A stretch of 54,965 nt of DNA, from positions 1 through 54,965 of IMG/VR virus record IMGVR_UViG_3300044613_005025. The stretch is one strand, 5' to 3'. The notes beneath the pieces are model-generated. The model saw only the letters and a list, made by a program, of their open reading frames with translations. It ran no database searches and was not told the origin of the DNA. The DNA comes from a virus. The position numbers and the translations under genes are program-made. Below, in pieces: positions 17,651 to 26,430 of this stretch (positions within the stretch are counted from its first letter, which is position 1; each line of letters begins with the position of its first letter).

Positions 17651-18419
17651 TTACTCCGTCTTTCTAGCGACATACACACCGTAGCTGACGTAAGCCTTGT
17701 ATTTCTCATAGAGGTCAATTTCCCGTTGTTCCGCGAATACAATCTTTCGTGCTTCTTCACTGTTCCCGTTCCGGTTCAGGAAGCCCTCGAACCTGGCCTG
17801 CATGGGTTGGCAATACTCACTTAGCCAACAATCTTCAGGTAACACGAAGTACCCAATGGGCGAATAGCCGTGTTTCTCTAGAACCCTGATCTTGGCCGAA
17901 GCCACATCGATTTCGGTATACTCGCTATTCCAGTGGTTCTGGAGTTCCGCTGGTCGAGAGTCTGGGAGCCATGTGATCTCGGAAGCGACCAAAAGCCCCC
18001 CGCTTTTCAGGAAGCGTCGCCACTCAGCAACGCCCTTTTCAAATCCCATGTTGTAAATGGCACCCTCGGACCAGATGACGTCAAATTCTTCGTTGGTGAA
18101 TGGCAGGTTGTCCATGGAGCATGCAAGCGTCGATATCCGGTCTGCAAGACCCGCTTTTTCGGCCCTTTCATTCAGCTCGTCCAGGAAGTCCTGAATGAAG
18201 TCCACCGCCGTGATGTAAGCATTCAAGAGCCGGACAAGGAGAACGGCGGATGCCCCCGTGCCACACCCGATATCCGCAACCTTTCAGCGGCGCTGCTCGG
18301 TCGACCATGGCCAGATTGAGTGCCTGTTCCGTCTCGACGTCCCCACCCGTTCCCTGCCGAGAACCTTGCTTGTGCAGGTCGATCAAGAGTCTGTAATCAT
18401 CCATAGCGATATCTTGCAT
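17651..18419 (-). pseudogene. Frameshifted SAM-dependent methyltransferase
   Basis: A class I methyltransferase split over two frames. The N-terminal part starts at 18419 (MQDIAMDDYRLLIDLHKQGS) and runs to ...DRAAPLK. Motif I (VADIGCGTGA) and the rest, including TACSMDNLPF-like LACSMDNLPF and a complete C-terminus to 17651, lie in another frame. Removing one base from the TTT at 18282-18284 joins them into about 255 residues. This is either a real inactivating insertion or a sequencing error in a homopolymer. The family methylates small molecules or peptides; the substrate is unknown. The gene belongs to an AT-richer cargo segment that separates the terminase from the portal. Confidence 0.75.
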
Positions 18420-18722
18420 TGTCAGGCTGACGCCGCAGATCTGAAGCGGGAAGAGACTTGAAAGAAAGCAAAGCAGCCACGCTCCCGTCTTCTGTATCTA
18501 GATGTCAGGATAATATTGAGACTTGATTGCAATCAATAATTAGAATAAAATGTGACGCCTAAGATCCCCTCAAGACGGAGAGAGCGACAAGAAATATGCG
18601 ATTATAAGCACAAAGAACGTCTCTGTAGGCACAGGAGAATTGCGTGGGCATTGGACAACGCAATCCGAATTCTTATAATCAAGATGCGGCGGTCATAAAG
18701 ACGAGATTGCGGGGGAATGAGT
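18420..18722. other. AT-rich non-coding segment with putative promoter
   Basis: No gene is supported. On the minus strand TTGATT (18536-18531) and TATTAT (18515-18510) could be a promoter for the methyltransferase, though the 15-nt spacing is short. GATTGCAATC at 18524-18533 is a perfect 10-bp palindrome overlapping the possible -35 box. Confidence 0.35.
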
Positions 18723-19160
18723 TCAGACGCAACTGCTTTCACCTTGGCATTTCTTGCCGTCACAGCAGCATCCCCTAGTGCACTGCTGTGGTTGCGTACA
18801 CTGAGAAGGACATGCAAGCAAGCTCGTATATGGAATAGCTGGAACAATATCTTTGCCAACTTCTAAAACACGAGCAAGAACAACTCTTGTACCATTCTTA
18901 ATCCTCACTGCGACGTGTTCGCCTGGCACTTGAGAATTCTGCTCTTCAATAGCTGAAATGGACACAATACCCGATTCAGGAATTGCAAAAGCTTGTCCAT
19001 TTTGATCCATAAGATGAATTTCAGCATCCCCTCTGCTCACAAGACCTCCTGTAAGAGTTACCCCGCCAGCGAAATCGGACTGAGCAAGTGCCGCCTCTGT
19101 AATGCTAGAAAAATTCTTTAAGTCGAGCGTCCCAATAAAATCCTGGACCGAGCCTGTCAT
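18723..19160 (-). CDS. Unknown protein with an eight-cysteine tail
   Basis: A 145-residue protein of no recognised family. Residues 1-110 look like a beta-rich globular domain (ASITLTGG-like GGVTLTGGLVSRGDAEIHLM, VRIKNGTRVVLARVLEVG). The last 30 residues contain eight Cys in the pattern CxxxC, C, CCC, C, C (CPSQC, QQC, RGCCC, KKC, SSC). This could be a metal-binding or disulfide-rich tail, or a modified peptide. No modification enzyme is beside it, except the frameshifted methyltransferase. The GC content is lower than in the phage core. There is no signal peptide. Confidence 0.5.
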   Translation of the reverse strand: MTGSVQDFIGTLDLKNFSSITEAALAQSDFAGGVTLTGGLVSRGDAEIHLMDQNGQAFAIPESGIVSISAIEEQNSQVPGEHVAVRIKNGTRVVLARVLEVGKDIVPAIPYTSLLACPSQCTQPQQCTRGCCCDGKKCQGESSCV

Positions 19161-19509
19161 TCGAGCTTGCCTTTATATTAAATCTCAACGTAAAATCAAA
19201 AAGCCCTGGCAAAGTGTCACCGTCACAGATCTTAATAAGAGTAGCGATATGGCTGAATACAGTGCGCTTAATTCTCCGACGCACTACAGGCTGTATCTCA
19301 GGCGCCTGCATGCGGTGGTCTGAAATTGGAACGGTGAGCCCCTCTGCAACTTGTCATGATTTATATCTGAGTGTGGTTGTGCGGAACAAACCTCCTTGCG
19401 GTGGAATGGCTCTCACTCGTATCTGCCCCCTAAACGGATTCTAATAAGTTTTATCACAGATGCTCCGCCACCCGGCCGGAAAGATGATTGATTAACATGC
19501 TAAATACGA
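19161..19509. other. Non-coding stretch in the cargo segment
   Basis: No supported gene in 349 bases. The sequence is AT-richer than the phage core. AGTGCG and CGCACT near 19259-19285 form a weak inverted repeat. Short open frames here lack credible starts or composition. It probably holds divergent promoters for the flanking genes. Confidence 0.35.
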
Positions 19510-19515
19510 TTGCCA

Positions 19516-19863
19516 ATGGGTAGTTCAGCCAAGGTACTTGCCTGTAAAGCATTCAAGGAAAAGCTTGCTAAAGGATTAGAAGATTTAGATTCATCTTGCT
19601 CATTCCTGAATGCCATTGATGCCACCACTTGGTCGATATTTATGTCTAACCTGCAATACAATGGGAACCAGCTAGTGCATGCAGATTGCACCCGCCTAGC
19701 CGAGAAACTTGACAGGGATCAGATTGCAGAAGTGCTTGCAAACTTTGGAGTGTCTGATGAACAGTTTGCTTCGTGGTACAATCACGCATGTATTCTGTTT
19801 GAGTGCGAAACCATTCCAGGTGTCTATTGCGATGCTCAAGGGTGCCGTTTGCCTGAATCATGA
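19516..19863 (+). CDS. Unknown small cytoplasmic protein
   Basis: A 115-residue helical, slightly acidic protein with several Cys (AKVLACKAF, SSCSFL, VHADCTRL, HACILFEC, GVYCDAQGC). The helical stretch LDRDQIAEVLANFGVSDEQF is well formed. No family is recognised. The composition matches the neighbouring cysteine-tail gene more than the phage core, so it is probably part of the same inserted cargo. ATG 19516 is used; an upstream TTG at 19510 would add two residues. Confidence 0.5.
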   Translation: MGSSAKVLACKAFKEKLAKGLEDLDSSCSFLNAIDATTWSIFMSNLQYNGNQLVHADCTRLAEKLDRDQIAEVLANFGVSDEQFASWYNHACILFECETIPGVYCDAQGCRLPES

Positions 19864-19884
19864 GTCAATGCATGGTCAATCAGT

Positions 19885-19920
19885 AACTGTGTTGAATTCG
19901 ACAACTGTGTTGAATTCGAC
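19885..19920. repeat. Tandem duplication of 18 bp
   Basis: AACTGTGTTGAATTCGAC occurs twice head to tail, at 19885-19902 and 19903-19920, directly after the small unknown gene. It is probably a replication-slippage duplication in non-coding DNA. Confidence 0.8.
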
Positions 19921-20152
19921 TCTTGCGGAGCCTTGCGTCTTGTCTTCACTAAACCATATCTTTACAGATCGGCTTCCTGGAATCTCCAAGAAGTAGAAGC
20001 CTACTCCTAAGCATTAAGTCAAGGCTATTCAGTCAGAGCACTCATTTTGCCCCTAGGGAATTTTAGAAGGGTTGCCTTGGCCGAAATTCTCGTTGGCTGC
20101 CGGCGCACCCAATCACGGCCTCTGGCAATGGCTTTGCCCCCACCAGCAGCCA

Positions 20153-21730
20153 ATGCCCACCACCCGCCGCCGCTGGACAACTACCCCCAGCAGCCCCTCC
20201 TCCCCACCAGCGCTGCAGCCCCAAGCACCGGCTGAGCCCCCCTGGCTGGAGCACCCCACCCTCTCCGGCCTGAGGGACCGCCTGCAGCTGGTCTACGACT
20301 GCTGGACCCTGCTGGATCTACCTGACGGCACCAGCCGCCGGCCGGTGCATCTGCCTCGGGGGATAGAAGAGCCCGAAACCTGCTACATCAAGCGGCTGGA
20401 AGCCGCCCGGCCCACAGGCTTCTACCGCGATGCCCTGCGCACCTATGCCGGGATGCTGTCGCGCCTGGCCTGGCAGGAGCTCCCCGACTCCCTGACCCGA
20501 GTGGCCACTGATGTCGATGGCCAGGGCACCGACTTGGGGGTGTTCCTGTTTCTGGCCGACCTGCTCACCCTGCGGGATGGCGGCTGCCTGATCCTGCAGC
20601 TGCCGCCCCAGCACCGCTGGCCCTCAGAAGGGGATCGGCTGGAGGCCCTCGCCAAGGGCGATCGACTCTCCTTCCCCCGCCTGCAGCTGGTGCCCCGGGG
20701 TGACCTGCTGAATTGGCGCCTGCCCACTGATGCCGCCACAGCTGCTCCGGCATCGGGCCCAGTGGAGATCGTCTGGCGAGAGCCTCGCCGCCAGGCCCTG
20801 CCGCCCCGCTTCTCCAGCGGCAATGCAGGCGTGCCCACGGTGGTGATCGACGCCCATGGCGGACTGGTGCCCGATCCACAGGTCTGGCTGTACCGCAGCC
20901 TGTCGGTCACCGATGACGGCCTGGTGCTGCGCAGCTGGCAGGCCAACCCCAACCCCGGTGCCGTCGATGGCTACGACGTGGTGCCGGTGGGTGAGCCTGA
21001 GCGGATGCCCCAGCGCTTTGACCTGCCGGCCCTCTGGTACTCGGTGGATGGCAGCGCCTTTGGCGAGGGCGATCTGCCCCACCTGGGCCTGGCGCACCAG
21101 TACCTCAACCACTACCGCTGTCGCAGCGAATACGAGGACCTCTTGTCGCGCACCGCCCTGCCGGTGGGTGTGCGCACCGGCCTGGTGGATGCCTACGGCT
21201 TCCGCCGCAGCGACGGTGCCCTGGGCACGGGTCCCGCCACCGGTGGAGCAGAGGGCCAGCGCCCCCAGCGGCTGGTGCTCTCCACCTCTTCGTTCATGGA
21301 CCTGCCCGAGGGCGCCACGTTCCAGTGGGTGGAGATCGAGGCCCGCTCGCTGGCGGAGCACCGGGCCTACTTGCAGCAGCTGGAGGAGGCCATGCGCCGC
21401 GATGCCCTGATCCCGGCCGGCGGCCATGGCCCGGCCCGCACCGAGCTCGAGATTTCCCTGACTGCCGGCCAGAGCTTTGCGGTGCTGCAGTCGCTGGCGG
21501 GCCAGAAGCGCTCGATGCTCAGCACCCTGCTGCAGCAATGGACCCGGCTCACCGGCGAGAAGCTCTCCGATGAACCGGCTTGCACGGTGGAGATCTGCCC
21601 GCTGGTCCCTCCGCAGCCAGCCCGCAAACCCGAGCCTTCAGTGCAGGAGTGGCTGCTGCTGCATGAGCGCGGGGTGATCGATGCGGCGGAGCTGCGGCAG
21701 CAGCTGGGGCTGGCGATCCCTGGCGACTGA
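20153..21730 (+). CDS. Phage portal protein (DUF4055-like)
   Basis: A protein of about 525 residues forming the ring through which DNA enters the capsid. The conserved part begins at LEHPTLSGLRDRLQLVYD and continues with YIKRLEAARPTGFYRDALRT, GVFLFLADLLTLRDGGCLIL and NHYRCRSEYEDLLSRTALPV, as in DUF4055 portals. The C-terminal helices (EISLTAGQSFAVLQSLAGQK) fit the wing and crown region. ATG 20153 is chosen; a TTG at 20072 preceded by AGAAGG at a poor distance would add 27 residues. It is the first gene of the structural module, after the cargo segment that separates it from the terminase. Confidence 0.82.
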   Translation: MPTTRRRWTTTPSSPSSPPALQPQAPAEPPWLEHPTLSGLRDRLQLVYDCWTLLDLPDGTSRRPVHLPRGIEEPETCYIKRLEAARPTGFYRDALRTYAGMLSRLAWQELPDSLTRVATDVDGQGTDLGVFLFLADLLTLRDGGCLILQLPPQHRWPSEGDRLEALAKGDRLSFPRLQLVPRGDLLNWRLPTDAATAAPASGPVEIVWREPRRQALPPRFSSGNAGVPTVVIDAHGGLVPDPQVWLYRSLSVTDDGLVLRSWQANPNPGAVDGYDVVPVGEPERMPQRFDLPALWYSVDGSAFGEGDLPHLGLAHQYLNHYRCRSEYEDLLSRTALPVGVRTGLVDAYGFRRSDGALGTGPATGGAEGQRPQRLVLSTSSFMDLPEGATFQWVEIEARSLAEHRAYLQQLEEAMRRDALIPAGGHGPARTELEISLTAGQSFAVLQSLAGQKRSMLSTLLQQWTRLTGEKLSDEPACTVEICPLVPPQPARKPEPSVQEWLLLHERGVIDAAELRQQLGLAIPGD

Positions 21731-21746
21731 ACTGGCAAGGGTGGAC

Positions 21747-22244
21747 ATGACCCAGTCCTCCCCACCCACCTGCAGCTGGCGCCCCGGTGACAGCGAGACG
21801 CTGCGCATCGCCCTGTCTATCCCCGTCACCAGTGCTGCCCTGGCGGCGCTGAACCGAGAGATGTCCCAGCTGCAGACCCACTACCCCACCGGGGTGTGCA
21901 CGGCCCAGCGGCACCTCGACGCCATCGCCGAGCTGGATCAGCAGCTGGCGGCCCTGACGCCAGCCGATCTGAACACCCCGGTGCGCAGCAGCCGCAAGGG
22001 CGTGGCCGGTGGCGTGGTGCCCAACCCGCTGCCGCTGAGCAAGTTGGCGGTAGTCGAGTACGCCACCGAGCTGCTGCTGGAGGAAACCGAAAGCCAGTGG
22101 GATCCCAATGCCCCGTCACCAGCGGTGGTGCTTGGGAGGCAGCGCAGCCAGCGCATCGGCCAGCTGGCGCTGCTGTTGCCAAGACTGCAGAACTGGCGCC
22201 AGTGCAACCCCGACCCCTTCCGGGGATCACTGGTTCGGGGCTGA
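21747..22244 (+). CDS. Head-module protein of unknown function
   Basis: A 165-residue protein in the structural operon between portal and LysM genes. It has helical segments (SAALAALNREMSQLQTHYPT, RHLDAIAELDQQLAAL) and LAVVEYATELLLEETESQWD. Size and position would suit a head or connector protein, but there is no recognisable family. The ATG at 21747 follows the portal stop closely; the open frame upstream overlaps the portal gene. Confidence 0.6.
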   Translation: MTQSSPPTCSWRPGDSETLRIALSIPVTSAALAALNREMSQLQTHYPTGVCTAQRHLDAIAELDQQLAALTPADLNTPVRSSRKGVAGGVVPNPLPLSKLAVVEYATELLLEETESQWDPNAPSPAVVLGRQRSQRIGQLALLLPRLQNWRQCNPDPFRGSLVRG

Positions 22245-22247
22245 GGA

Positions 22248-23417
22248 ATGGAACAACCTCTGTCGCCGCTGAACCAAGGCCTCAACCCCCTACGCGCTGC
22301 TCCGCTGTGGGGGCAAATGGTTGCGTTGCCTACAGCCACCCTGGCGATCGACAGCCGGCTGGCCCAGCCTGTATCTGCTCCCCTGTGGATGGCGCTGCAG
22401 CCCTACGCCAACGCTCGCCTCTGCCTCTTTGAAGTCGACCGGCCCGAAAGCCGCAACCCCGTGCCGATTCGCCGGCACGTGATCGACTGCTTTCTGGAGC
22501 AGAGCGGCATCGTGAGCGGCTACAACGACACCGCCCTCACCGACCCGGGCGACGTGCTGCTGCGGGGCTACCTCTGCCGGGCGGCGATCCTGCCGGTGAG
22601 CACCAACAACACCTTCGACTGGCTGGCGGCCGAGCTGGACTGGGCCACCCCCGGCTTCCGCGAGGAGGCACCACTGCCCTGGGATCCAACGCTGCTGGGC
22701 ACGGTGCAGGCCCCCTGCCAGGGGGTGATGTGGCTGGGGGATCTGGCGTTGCTGCAACCGGAGGGGCGACTGCCATCAGGAGGGCGGGCCCAGTTCGCCG
22801 GCTGCCAGGTGATGCACTTCGGGGCGGATTACGGCCCCGGCGGTATCGGGCTGCTGCTGCAGCCGCTGCTGGGGGAAGCGACCCAGCTGGTGCTCAGGCC
22901 CCACAGCGTGCTGGTGCTCCGCACTGGGGACACGTTGAACCTGATCGCCGAGGGCTACGGCACCACCGTGGCCACCCTGCGGCGGATCAACCCCCAGCTG
23001 GAGAGCACCCAGACGATCACTGCCGTCGAGGGTGATTCGCTGGCTGTGCTGGCCGGGCGGCATGGAACCACGGAAAGCAAGCTGCGCAGCCTCAACCCGG
23101 TGCTGCAGCAGAGCGAGACCTACATCACCTCCGAAGGCGACACGCTCAGCAGCGTGGCGACCGAGCAGAACTTCAGCCTCTCTCTGCTGCGCCAGTTCAA
23201 CCCGGAGCTGAGCAGCTGGCCCAGCGAGGAACCGCTGCCGGCTGGCACCGCCCTGCAGCTGCCCGTCTACCGCTCCACCACTTCCATCCCGGCGGGGATG
23301 CAGTTGCTGGTACCTGGCTACACGCCCTCGACGCCGCTGCCGACGGGGGAGTGGATCTACCTGCCGGCCCGGCGCTCTGCTCCCGTGCTGGATGAGCTGC
23401 CTGAGCAGGGCTTTTGA
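22248..23417 (+). CDS. Virion-module protein with LysM repeats
   Basis: A 389-residue protein. Residues 1-215 form an unassigned domain. The C-terminal part has three LysM-like repeats: LVLRTGDTLNLIAEGYGTTV with LRRINPQL, ITAVEGDSLAVLAGRHGTTE with LRSLNPVL, and YITSEGDTLSSVATEQNFSL with LRQFNPEL. A degenerate fourth segment with IPAGMQLLVPG follows. LysM domains bind peptidoglycan or chitin-type glycans, and in phages they occur in lysins, tail spikes or tail-completion proteins. Here the gene starts 3 nt after the preceding head gene and lies before the scaffold, so a virion component that contacts the cell wall is inferred. Confidence 0.75.
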   Translation: MEQPLSPLNQGLNPLRAAPLWGQMVALPTATLAIDSRLAQPVSAPLWMALQPYANARLCLFEVDRPESRNPVPIRRHVIDCFLEQSGIVSGYNDTALTDPGDVLLRGYLCRAAILPVSTNNTFDWLAAELDWATPGFREEAPLPWDPTLLGTVQAPCQGVMWLGDLALLQPEGRLPSGGRAQFAGCQVMHFGADYGPGGIGLLLQPLLGEATQLVLRPHSVLVLRTGDTLNLIAEGYGTTVATLRRINPQLESTQTITAVEGDSLAVLAGRHGTTESKLRSLNPVLQQSETYITSEGDTLSSVATEQNFSLSLLRQFNPELSSWPSEEPLPAGTALQLPVYRSTTSIPAGMQLLVPGYTPSTPLPTGEWIYLPARRSAPVLDELPEQGF

Positions 23418-23486
23418 GGAGCTGGCAACAGGGAGAGCGAGCGCAGCCCGGACGGGGCGCCCGCAGCACCACAGCCGTGATGGGTG

Positions 23487-24440
23487 ATGCCCTCTTCCTT
23501 CTTCTCTGACTTCAGCCGCACCAGCAGCGGCACCAAACCAGACCTTATTGCTCCTGCCGCTCCGTGGCAGGTCTACCGCCAGCACCAGCAGCAGCCCAAC
23601 CAGGGCCCTGCTGGTTCCACTGCTGCACCAGCCGCTGACCTCGCCCCTCTCGACGAGGACGATGACGATGCCAGCAGCCTGGACGGCGGCTCCGGTGACG
23701 ACAGCTTTGACGCTGCGTCGACCCTCGACTCCAGCCCCGGCAGCGGCGACCACGACGATCCCCCCGCTGCCGCCACCAGCACTGCTGATCCCCTGCGCGC
23801 CGAGCGCCGCCGCAGCAACCAGCTCGAAAAAGAACTGCGCAAGGCCCGAGCCCAGCTGTCGCGCTTCTCCGAGATCAACCCGGACGAGTACGCCCGCCTG
23901 CAGGACGCAGAGCGCAAGCGCGAGGAGTTCGAACGCCAGGTGGGCGAGCGCGAGCGTCAGCTCAATGAGGCCAACCTGCGCCGCGTGCGCAGCGTCGAAA
24001 AGGAACGGGACGAGGCCCGCTGTCAGGTGCAGAACCTGCGCAAGGAGCGCTTGATGGAGCGCCTCTTCTCAGAAGCAGAAGGCCGTGTGGGCGGTGATGA
24101 ACGGGGGACGTTCTTTGACACCTTCGTGACGCTGTGCGGCGGCCACTTCCAGCTGGGGGAGGTGGACGGCCGCGAGCGGCTGCTGCCGGTAGACGGCAAG
24201 GGCCAACCCCTCACCGCCGATGGCGTGGCCCTGAGCGATGGCGACTACATGGAGGAGTTGCGCCGCCACCCGGTGTACAGCTTCCTGTTCCAGCAGCGCA
24301 GCGGCCTCTATTCGGCTGCTGTGCCTGAAACGGGCCATGAGCACGGTGGAGCGGTGAATCTGCAGACCCTGAGTACGGCCGAGCTGTATCTGGAGGCGGT
24401 GAAGGGCACCACTCCCAGGGCGGCTGCACCGCGGCGCTGA
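23487..24440 (+). CDS. Scaffold-like capsid assembly protein
   Basis: A 317-residue protein with the hallmarks of scaffolds: an acidic disordered N-terminal third (LDEDDDDASSLDGG and further Asp/Ser), then a long coiled coil (about residues 105-190, RRSNQLEKELRKARAQLSRF, EFERQVGERERQLNEA) and a small C-terminal domain. It lies upstream of the major capsid protein in the structural module. Scaffolds guide capsid assembly and leave before packaging. The assignment is by architecture and position; no protease gene is recognised nearby. ATG 23487 is preferred over the GTG just before it. Confidence 0.7.
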   Translation: MPSSFFSDFSRTSSGTKPDLIAPAAPWQVYRQHQQQPNQGPAGSTAAPAADLAPLDEDDDDASSLDGGSGDDSFDAASTLDSSPGSGDHDDPPAAATSTADPLRAERRRSNQLEKELRKARAQLSRFSEINPDEYARLQDAERKREEFERQVGERERQLNEANLRRVRSVEKERDEARCQVQNLRKERLMERLFSEAEGRVGGDERGTFFDTFVTLCGGHFQLGEVDGRERLLPVDGKGQPLTADGVALSDGDYMEELRRHPVYSFLFQQRSGLYSAAVPETGHEHGGAVNLQTLSTAELYLEAVKGTTPRAAAPRR

Positions 24441-24460
24441 TCACCGAAGGAGCTGAGGGA

Positions 24461-24748
24461 ATGGCCTGGTATCTGGTGTTCTGGCGCCACCGATCCACCG
24501 CCACGGTGGTGCCGGCCGCCAGCGCCAGCCAGGCCCGCTCTCGCGCCCAGCGCAAGCAGAAGAAGGGCTATGGGTCGACCGTCGCAGCCCGCCGCGCCAA
24601 TTCAGAGGACTCTCGTCTGATTCGCCGCGGCGTCTGGGTGCGGCGGCGGCGCGATGGCAGCACCCCCCAGTTCGGCAGTACTCGATCCAAAGCCAGGGCC
24701 AGGCGGCAGCACAGCCGCTATCGGCGGTGGCTAGGTGCACGTGGTTAA
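24461..24748 (+). CDS. Small very basic protein
   Basis: A 95-residue protein, about one quarter Arg/Lys (QARSRAQRKQKKGYGS, VWVRRRRDGST, RSKARARRQHSRYRRW). A good ribosome site (AAGGAG, then GAGGGA) precedes the ATG, and it begins 20 nt after the scaffold gene, so expression is likely. It may bind DNA or the acidic scaffold. No family is recognised. Confidence 0.55.
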   Translation: MAWYLVFWRHRSTATVVPAASASQARSRAQRKQKKGYGSTVAARRANSEDSRLIRRGVWVRRRRDGSTPQFGSTRSKARARRQHSRYRRWLGARG

Positions 24749-24871
24749 CCCAGCCATCAATCAGCAGGACGTCATGCAGCAAGCCGATCTGTAACAGCAG
24801 TGGAATGGCTCTGGCACCGGCAGCGCTGCTCCGCTTTGCTGCGGCCCAGCGCTTCCTGCCGCTGTCCCGCC

Positions 24872-25066
24872 ATGCCCATGTCCGCCGCCCCAGAGGCCAG
24901 CGACTACGTGCTTCTTCATCGGGATACCGGCTCAGCGCTCTACACAACCCGCGCGACGGAGCAGGAAATCCATCGCGCCAATTCCAGCCTCAGCAGAGCC
25001 GGCCAGCGTTCGCGGTTTGTGGCCGCCAGATATCTCATGCACCACAACCCAGGCCAGGAGAGCTGA
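24872..25066 (+). CDS. Small unknown protein after the scaffold genes
   Basis: A 64-residue protein starting MPMSAAPEASDYVLLHRDTG, with a helical middle part (RATEQEIHRANSSLSRAG). It is the last plus-strand gene before the inverted lysis block. The start is uncertain (24872 or 24878), and no family is recognised. The amphipathic composition and the reading direction with the structural operon support it modestly. Confidence 0.45.
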   Translation: MPMSAAPEASDYVLLHRDTGSALYTTRATEQEIHRANSSLSRAGQRSRFVAARYLMHHNPGQES

Positions 25067-25180
25067 GGACAGCGGCGGCTGCCTGCTCTTCCACTCGCCT
25101 GCTCACGGGTTCCATGAGCTTTCCCTGCATGAGGATGAAGGCCCGGCCACCAACCGGCAGCCGGGCCTGAACCCCCAGGC

Positions 25181-25399
25181 TCAGCAGACCGAGACGGTGC
25201 AGCCGGGGGTGCCCTGCAGCTTGCGGGCAAAGGCGAATGCCTTCTCAGCGGGGATCAGCCGCATCTTTTTGACGGGTTTGCCGCGACGGCCCAAGAACTC
25301 GACCTCACAGGGAGTGGTGCCGAGCTTCTGGACGCCGGGCTGATAGCGGTGAACCACAAGCAGGCGGACTTCGCAGACGGGGCCTTGGGGAATGGCCAT
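25181..25399 (-). CDS. Small basic phage protein
   Basis: A 72-residue protein (MAIPQGPVCEVRLLVVHRYQ...) with a beta-strand-rich look and a basic middle (LGRRGKPVKKMRLIPAEKAF) ending in GTPGCTVSVC. It is the most distal gene of the minus-strand block containing the lysis candidates. The downstream direction converges on the plus-strand head genes. No function is recognised. Confidence 0.5.
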   Translation of the reverse strand: MAIPQGPVCEVRLLVVHRYQPGVQKLGTTPCEVEFLGRRGKPVKKMRLIPAEKAFAFARKLQGTPGCTVSVC

Positions 25400-25673
25400 G
25401 GCTGGGATGGAGCGGAGAACACCGACCAGACGCCCCGCAGGTGAGCACTGGCCAGGGGCGAGCACCGCGAGCCTTGCGTCAGCCCTGACCAGTGGGAGCC
25501 GCAGGGGCATGCTGCGGAGGGGTTTCGCGCCGCCCGGCCAGCCAGCCCCCAGTGGCAACGGTGCAAGTGCCGTGCTGGACTCCCACCGCGCCCGAGCAGT
25601 GGAGCTGCTCCACCAACCCTGGGATCGAGGGACAGGCAAGGGGGCCGCAGCTGCAGCCCCCAACCCATGGCGC

Positions 25674-25997
25674 TCAGACCATCTGCAGCTTCTGCTCAGA
25701 CAGTGACTGGCGCTGGAGCTCGAGCTCACAGCGCTGCATCAGCTCTTGCTGGGCCAAGAGCCGCTCATCCAGCTCATCAATGCGTGCCAGACACTGCTGG
25801 ATTGCCGGGATCACCTCCTCCTCCAGCAGAGTGATCTCCTCTTCTCCATAGGGCTGCTCGATCCAGGTGCGGCGCAGCGGCAGCCCACGACGACGCAGCA
25901 GGATCTCCTCCACCGAGCGCAGCGTGGATTCGAGCAGCAGGAATGGATCTTCCTCAGACCGGCAGAACGGTGAGGCAGCAGATGAGAGCGTGGCCAT
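25674..25997 (-). CDS. Coiled-coil protein of the lysis block
   Basis: A 107-residue acidic, helical protein with a coiled coil in its second half (ITLLEEEVIPAIQQCLARID, then LDERLLAQQELMQRCELEL). It lies 114 nt downstream of the holin-like gene and on the same strand. By size and position it could be a spanin-like or accessory lysis factor, but there is no signal peptide or lipobox, so this is only a guess. Confidence 0.5.
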   Translation of the reverse strand: MATLSSAASPFCRSEEDPFLLLESTLRSVEEILLRRRGLPLRRTWIEQPYGEEEITLLEEEVIPAIQQCLARIDELDERLLAQQELMQRCELELQRQSLSEQKLQMV

Positions 25998-26111
25998 GGT
26001 GATCGGCGCCAAGAGCGGCGCAGCGACGGGACCGATCCCAGAGGAGGCCCGACGTCAGGCGGGCCTCAGACTGGAGAGGCCCGGAGCAAGCCCTCCTCCC
26101 GCTCCCAGGCG

Positions 26112-26378
26112 TTACCGGTCCATCCGCGACAGTGCTGCTCCACCCAGCAGCGCCAGTAGCAACTTGAGGGTGGAGTCAAAGCCGCCCTGCAACTGCTCCA
26201 GCGTGCCGGGGCAGATCTGGCCGATCGATCGCCCCTCCAACGCCCGCTGGCCGCAGACCCCAGCGGCGAGGGAATAGATCAGCAGCTGGGTGCCGATCAC
26301 CACCGCCAGGATCTTGAAGACGAACCGCTCACGGTCGAACGGTGGCTTTGGCGGTCGGGGTACTGGGTTGGCTTGCAT
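26112..26378 (-). CDS. Holin-like small membrane protein
   Basis: An 88-residue protein with a basic Pro-rich N-terminus (MQANPVPRPPKPPFDRERF), a transmembrane segment (about residues 19-43, KILAVVIGTQLLIYSLAAGV) and a second hydrophobic segment near the C-terminus (TLKLLLALLGGAAL). Two-pass proteins of this size next to a cell-wall enzyme gene are typical class II-like holins. A strong ribosome site (GGGAGGAG) precedes the ATG. It begins 52 nt downstream of the L,D-transpeptidase gene. The holin role is inferred from topology and neighbourhood. Confidence 0.6.
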   Translation of the reverse strand: MQANPVPRPPKPPFDRERFVFKILAVVIGTQLLIYSLAAGVCGQRALEGRSIGQICPGTLEQLQGGFDSTLKLLLALLGGAALSRMDR

Positions 26379-26430
26379 CGCTGCTCCTCCCTTGATCAGG
26401 CCCCAGCTGCTGGCAGCACCAGCTCCGGCG

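Noticed and set aside
20624-21538. 304-codon minus-strand frame opposite the portal gene
   Set aside because: Shadow of the portal reading frame; composition is Gln/Gly/Ala-rich with no family-like segments.
22776-23753. 325-codon minus-strand frame opposite LysM and scaffold genes
   Set aside because: Spans two well-supported plus-strand genes and shows no protein-like pattern.
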